In this document: positions 60,578-64,000 of the stretch, piece by piece
How the letters are laid out: each line of letters opens with the position of its first letter
Position numbering within the stretch: position 1 is the stretch's first letter
Origin: CAVYXZ01 sp965223835
GTDB lineage: Bacteria > Chloroflexota > Anaerolineae > Aggregatilineales > Phototrophicaceae
Assembly: GCA_965223835.1 (NCBI GenBank)
Contig: CBDCXQ010000001.1
Coordinates: 3,162,001 to 3,226,000, forward strand
DNA: 64,000 nt
Direction of reading: 5' to 3'
Notes under the pieces: model-generated
Databases searched by the model: none
The model's input: only the letters and a program-made list of their open reading frames with translations
What the model was told of the DNA's origin: nothing
Program-made: the position numbers and the translations under genes

Positions 60578-62035
60578 TACCATTGGCACCGAGTCGCCGC
60601 TTTGCAGTTGCCAATCGCGGATTTTGCCAGCTAACATCCGCATTCTTGAGCTATGCTCAGCCTTCCCGGCCAGGTTGGTCGTTTCATACGGGTCAGCCGT
60701 TAATTCATATAACTCATGCTGGCCCGTGAAGCTGTAAGTAAACTTCCAGCCATCAGGCGTCACCACCGTCCGCAGCGGATCCGCAATCGCTTGTTCGAAT
60801 GCCGTCCGATCAGCGAGTCTGGTCAACCATACGGGCAACGGCCTATCATGATAATGTTCTAATATCCCGGTCTCGCTACTATTCCACTCAATGAACACAT
60901 CATCATGCGTATGGGCCTCGCCCTCCATTTCGGCTCGACGGCTTTTGCCCTGCAGATGTTCCGGGATATCCTGCCCCATATAATCGAGCAAAGTTGGCAA
61001 CAAGTCAATCTGACTAATGGGCTGCTGAACATGTCTTGGTTCTGTTTGACCCGGTAGCTTAATCAGTAAGGGTACCCGTACCGCTTCCTGGAACATCAGC
61101 GTTTTAGCTAATAATTGATGGCTCCCCATCATATCGCCATGATCAGACGTAAACACGATGATCGTATCTTCCATGAGTCCACAGTCTTCTAGCGTACTGA
61201 GAATAGTGCCGGTGTGCGTATCAACCAGACTGTTGAGGCCCCAGTAATTGGCGATCATCCGGCGCCAATCGGCTTCATTTTTCAAGGGCAGTCCGCTATG
61301 TCCATGCTCGAAATAGGCAGCATGACACAACCGCGCCTTCAAATGCTGGTCATTCGTCGGCACATCCGCAAAGTTCGGTGGCAAGTCTACCGCCGCCGGA
61401 TCATACTGATGATCTCGTGGGCCAAAAAATGGCATGTGTGGTTCGAGAAAATTGACGAACAAAATGAACGGTTGCTGTTGATATTGACGTATAAAACGTG
61501 CGGCTGTCTCGGCCAGAAATGCTGGTTTACCCACCGCTTCTGGCAACTTTGCCGCAAAACCCCGGCTGAAGTGATCATTATCGTCGGGTTGATAATCATG
61601 TTCCAACAAAAAATGGTGGTAGGATGACCGAGCGCTACGATCACGGCCTGGTGAATAATAATCGCTATAATTGTCTTCGATGCTAACCCATTCATCGAAT
61701 CCATGCTGGGCAAAAATCTCGTCACCCAGGTGCCACTTGCCATGATAGCCGGTCACGTAATTACCCTGGCTAACGAGTTCAGGTAGCGTGCGGGTGTCGC
61801 TTGCTAAGGGGATATTATTACCCTTACAGCCGGTTGTATGAGGATACAAACCGCTCAGTAATGATGAACGCGCGGGTGTACAGACCGGTTGTGTACAATA
61901 AGCCTGGTCAAATACTACACTGGATTCAGCCAGTCGGTTCAGGTTCGGCATATCAATCTTGTGATTGCCATAAGCCGCTAGCGTATCGGCCCGCTGTTCA
62001 TCGGTGAAAATAAAGAGTAAGTTTGGCCGGTTCAT
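60563..62035 (-). CDS. Type I sulfatase (arylsulfatase/alkaline phosphatase superfamily)
   Basis: The 490-residue enzyme starts MNRPNLLFIFTDEQRADTL with the metal aspartate, and has the modification motif YCTQPVCTPARSSLLSGLYPH (C-x-P-x-R, where cysteine becomes formylglycine). Further motifs are HGKWHLGD and VFTSDHGDMMGSH. It probably hydrolyses sulfate esters of polysaccharides. No signal peptide is visible, so it may be cytosolic. The start at 62035 has AAAGGG 5 bases upstream; the frame extends to 62083 into comEC. The formylglycine-generating enzyme is not in the window. Confidence 0.93.
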   Translation of the reverse strand: MNRPNLLFIFTDEQRADTLAAYGNHKIDMPNLNRLAESSVVFDQAYCTQPVCTPARSSLLSGLYPHTTGCKGNNIPLASDTRTLPELVSQGNYVTGYHGKWHLGDEIFAQHGFDEWVSIEDNYSDYYSPGRDRSARSSYHHFLLEHDYQPDDNDHFSRGFAAKLPEAVGKPAFLAETAARFIRQYQQQPFILFVNFLEPHMPFFGPRDHQYDPAAVDLPPNFADVPTNDQHLKARLCHAAYFEHGHSGLPLKNEADWRRMIANYWGLNSLVDTHTGTILSTLEDCGLMEDTIIVFTSDHGDMMGSHQLLAKTLMFQEAVRVPLLIKLPGQTEPRHVQQPISQIDLLPTLLDYMGQDIPEHLQGKSRRAEMEGEAHTHDDVFIEWNSSETGILEHYHDRPLPVWLTRLADRTAFEQAIADPLRTVVTPDGWKFTYSFTGQHELYELTADPYETTNLAGKAEHSSRMRMLAGKIRDWQLQSGDSVPMVSVSL

Positions 62036-62037
62036 AG

Positions 62038-64000
62038 CTACCCTTTCTCGGTCTGAAACCACAGCTTTTGACCATTGGTCCACAGATGCAGTGTTCCGTT
62101 TTCATCGGTTCGGTAAACCGGCACATCGCCTAAACCAGCGAGAGTATCCGGGTCCGGGTCGCCGCGCCGGTTGGCTGCATCTGTCTGGACGATTGCGATC
62201 TGGGGTTGCACGGCTGCCAGAAAATCATCTGCCAGTGACCGCACCCCACCATGTTGTGGCATCTGCATAACGGTTGCCAGCGGCCACTTTCCGGCGTCTA
62301 ATAAGGCAGTTTGCCCGGTGATGCTGATGTCGCCGGTCAGCAAGAACGACACGTCCCCGTAAATGAGTTGCAGCACCAGCGATTGATCGTCCAGACTGTC
62401 ATTAAGATCAGGTTCAATCTGGGGATGCAATACCTCTAACATGACATCATCTGCCACCTGCAATGTGTAACCGGCCTGTACTGCCAGCATGTCGTGGGGT
62501 AAAAGTTGATTTTGTAGATCAATAAATTCTGGACTCAGATTTTCTTGCCCGTTGGTAAGGACGACACCGACATCGTAGCGATTGGCAACTGCCGCCAGCG
62601 CACTGTACTCATTAGGATCAGGCTGTGTCAAAATTAATGTTTCAATCTCACGATCATTAAATGGCAACCGATCACCGAGAGCCGTCAGCAACCGCGACGG
62701 AAATGCCCCACCGTCAATCAGCATGTGGGCACCGGCTGGAGTCTGTACCAACACAGCATTACTATGGCCCACATCCAGAAACCAGACATGCAACAGACCA
62801 TCGGGGCGACTCAAGAAACTCGCCCCCAGTAAGACAACCATTCCCAGTCCGGCAGCAGCAGTTGCATTGGTAATCGCCCGCTGCCGCAACAACCGCGCCA
62901 ACGCCAATGCCCAACCCGGTTGTGTCGCGTGCATCAGCGCACCTCCTAGTAAAAAGCTGAAATAGAGGGTAATCAAGCGGGGATCAACTGCGAATTCAAC
63001 ATCAGCAAATGGCAGATCCGCCAGCAAACGTACTGCTTCCGTGGTCCAAGAGAGCAATATTAAATCGTACCAGTACAGGATCTGGGCCAGCGTCGGTGCG
63101 GCAAATGACACAATCGTCGCGACAATGCCGATTAATAATAATCCCGCCTGAACCGGCACAATCAGCAAATTAGTCAAAATCGCTACCAGCGACAGACGAT
63201 TAAAATATAGCACAATCAAAGGCAGCGTTGTGATTTGTACGGCCAGTGTCACAATCAACGGCTCGGCGAGAAACATGCGCAGGCTTCGTGAGAGCGAACG
63301 GGGCAATAAGCGATCCAGGAGCCACTCAAAGCGCGTCGCCAATGGATCAACATACAGCGCTAACCCAAGCGTTGCGAAGAAACTCAGTTGAAAACTGACA
63401 TCCCACAGCACCGTTGGATTATGTAGCGACATGGCAACCGCCACCAGCGCGAGAGAAGCTGGAACATAGGTTTTCCGTCTGATCGCTTCACCCACCACCA
63501 GCAAACTACTCATGACCGCCGCCCGCACCACAGCGGCATTGGCCCCTACAAATAGCGTGTAGATCAAAATCACTATAATGCTGAATCCGGCTGACCAGCG
63601 CAACGGCACGGGAGTCCGTTTCAGCAGATTCATAATGACCCCACTCAGGATCACCATATTAAAGCCGCTGATCGCAATTACATGGGATGCACCGACTCGA
63701 CTAAAATCATCCTCGATCTGGGGCGCAATCCCATTTTCATCGCCCAACAGAATACCAGTGAGTAGCGCCGCTTGCGGTTCAGGCAACGCCCGCGCGATAT
63801 GCAGCGCCGCCTGTTGTTTCAGGTTCGATAGCAGCGGTCGCCAGCCACCACTTGTCGGTTCGATCATTTCAACTGTCGCGCGCTGCATGATGCTGAACAC
63901 GCCCGATCGCGCCAGAAAATCGCTATACGAAAAGGTGTCAAACTCTGCCGGGGTAATCAATAAGCCTGTTGCCAGTACACGATCACCAATCTGGACTGGC
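62038..64000 (-). CDS. comEC: ComEC/Rec2 competence DNA channel, 5' end outside window
   Basis: The visible 653 residues are open to the right edge. After a soluble part resembling the DUF4131 OB region (GDRVLATGLL and FSYSDFLARSGVFSIM), the Competence domain follows with LLTGILLGDENGIAP, SHVIAISGFNMVILSGVI and several membrane helices. The C-terminal metallo-beta-lactamase-like domain has WFLDVGHSNAVLVQTPAGAHMLIDGG and LLTGDISITGQTALL. In naturally competent bacteria it carries single-stranded DNA through the membrane; comF at 16.2 kb is a second competence gene here. It ends two bases before the sulfatase start. Confidence 0.92.
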   Translation of the reverse strand, partial: PVQIGDRVLATGLLITPAEFDTFSYSDFLARSGVFSIMQRATVEMIEPTSGGWRPLLSNLKQQAALHIARALPEPQAALLTGILLGDENGIAPQIEDDFSRVGASHVIAISGFNMVILSGVIMNLLKRTPVPLRWSAGFSIIVILIYTLFVGANAAVVRAAVMSSLLVVGEAIRRKTYVPASLALVAVAMSLHNPTVLWDVSFQLSFFATLGLALYVDPLATRFEWLLDRLLPRSLSRSLRMFLAEPLIVTLAVQITTLPLIVLYFNRLSLVAILTNLLIVPVQAGLLLIGIVATIVSFAAPTLAQILYWYDLILLSWTTEAVRLLADLPFADVEFAVDPRLITLYFSFLLGGALMHATQPGWALALARLLRQRAITNATAAAGLGMVVLLGASFLSRPDGLLHVWFLDVGHSNAVLVQTPAGAHMLIDGGAFPSRLLTALGDRLPFNDREIETLILTQPDPNEYSALAAVANRYDVGVVLTNGQENLSPEFIDLQNQLLPHDMLAVQAGYTLQVADDVMLEVLHPQIEPDLNDSLDDQSLVLQLIYGDVSFLLTGDISITGQTALLDAGKWPLATVMQMPQHGGVRSLADDFLAAVQPQIAIVQTDAANRRGDPDPDTLAGLGDVPVYRTDENGTLHLWTNGQKLWFQTEKG

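Overview
The window looks like chromosomal DNA of a member of the Chloroflexota, probably an Anaerolineae-type lineage. This is an inference from gene content: a compact tad pilus-motor cluster with no secretin beside it, many lipoproteins with long Thr/Pro linkers, a fused gamma-alpha 2-oxoacid:ferredoxin oxidoreductase, stand-alone histidine-kinase dimerisation domains and a Lon next to an AlbA-type regulator. Genes lie on both strands, are tightly packed and often overlap by ATGA. No rRNA, tRNA, insertion sequence, CRISPR array or prophage module was recognised. Genes at both edges are cut: a membrane protein on the left (1-1353) and comEC on the right (62038-64000).

0-8 kb: a truncated multi-pass membrane protein, a coiled-coil zinc-ribbon protein, a large membrane-anchored NACHT-like/HEAT-repeat NTPase, and a convergent minus-strand run of pgeF, yggS, yggT, a DUF167 gene and a duplicated-domain lipoprotein. 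8-17.6 kb: a NarL-type response regulator and a DegS-like kinase with a degraded ATP site, then cpaB-cpaE-cpaF-tadB-tadC, comF and hpf. 17.6-22.6 kb: a minus-strand operon with an FlgD-like Ig protein, a sugar isomerase-like TIM barrel, a PhnD-like lipoprotein and two GT2 glycosyltransferases. 22.7-30.5 kb: lon, an AlbA_2/HATPase regulator, a PfkB kinase, a LysM lipoprotein and a TolB-like propeller lipoprotein.

30.5-39.2 kb: orphan PqqD-like protein, fabG, HIT hydrolase, DsbA-like thioredoxin, aconitase, DUF1877, Uma2 and an ArsR-SRPBCC-VOC-DUF3052-DUF6958 operon whose promoter carries a clear operator. 39.4-44.2 kb: rnhA, an aminotransferase, two stand-alone kinase dimerisation-domain proteins around a RelE/ParE toxin-antitoxin pair and a threonine dehydratase, and an RluE-like pseudouridine synthase. 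44.4-53 kb: Ig-like lipoprotein, deoxynucleoside kinase, GntR/FadR regulator with a palindromic operator, korAB and a P-type Ca2+ pump, separated by a spacer of GC-rich hairpins. 53-57.6 kb: a minus-strand operon nusB-tatA/B-tatC-arginase-sat/cysC.

57.6-59.2 kb is the least explained part. It holds a hairpin-rich leader, a 24-codon micro-ORF closed by a strong intrinsic terminator, and five head-to-tail small genes. Three of these are copies on an exact 204-bp period, joined by a stop/ribosome-site fusion (TAGGAG). Two copies differ by 9 coding changes, 8 of them silent, so the array is translated and under selection. The window ends with a YihY/BrkB membrane protein, a small membrane protein, a type I sulfatase and comEC.
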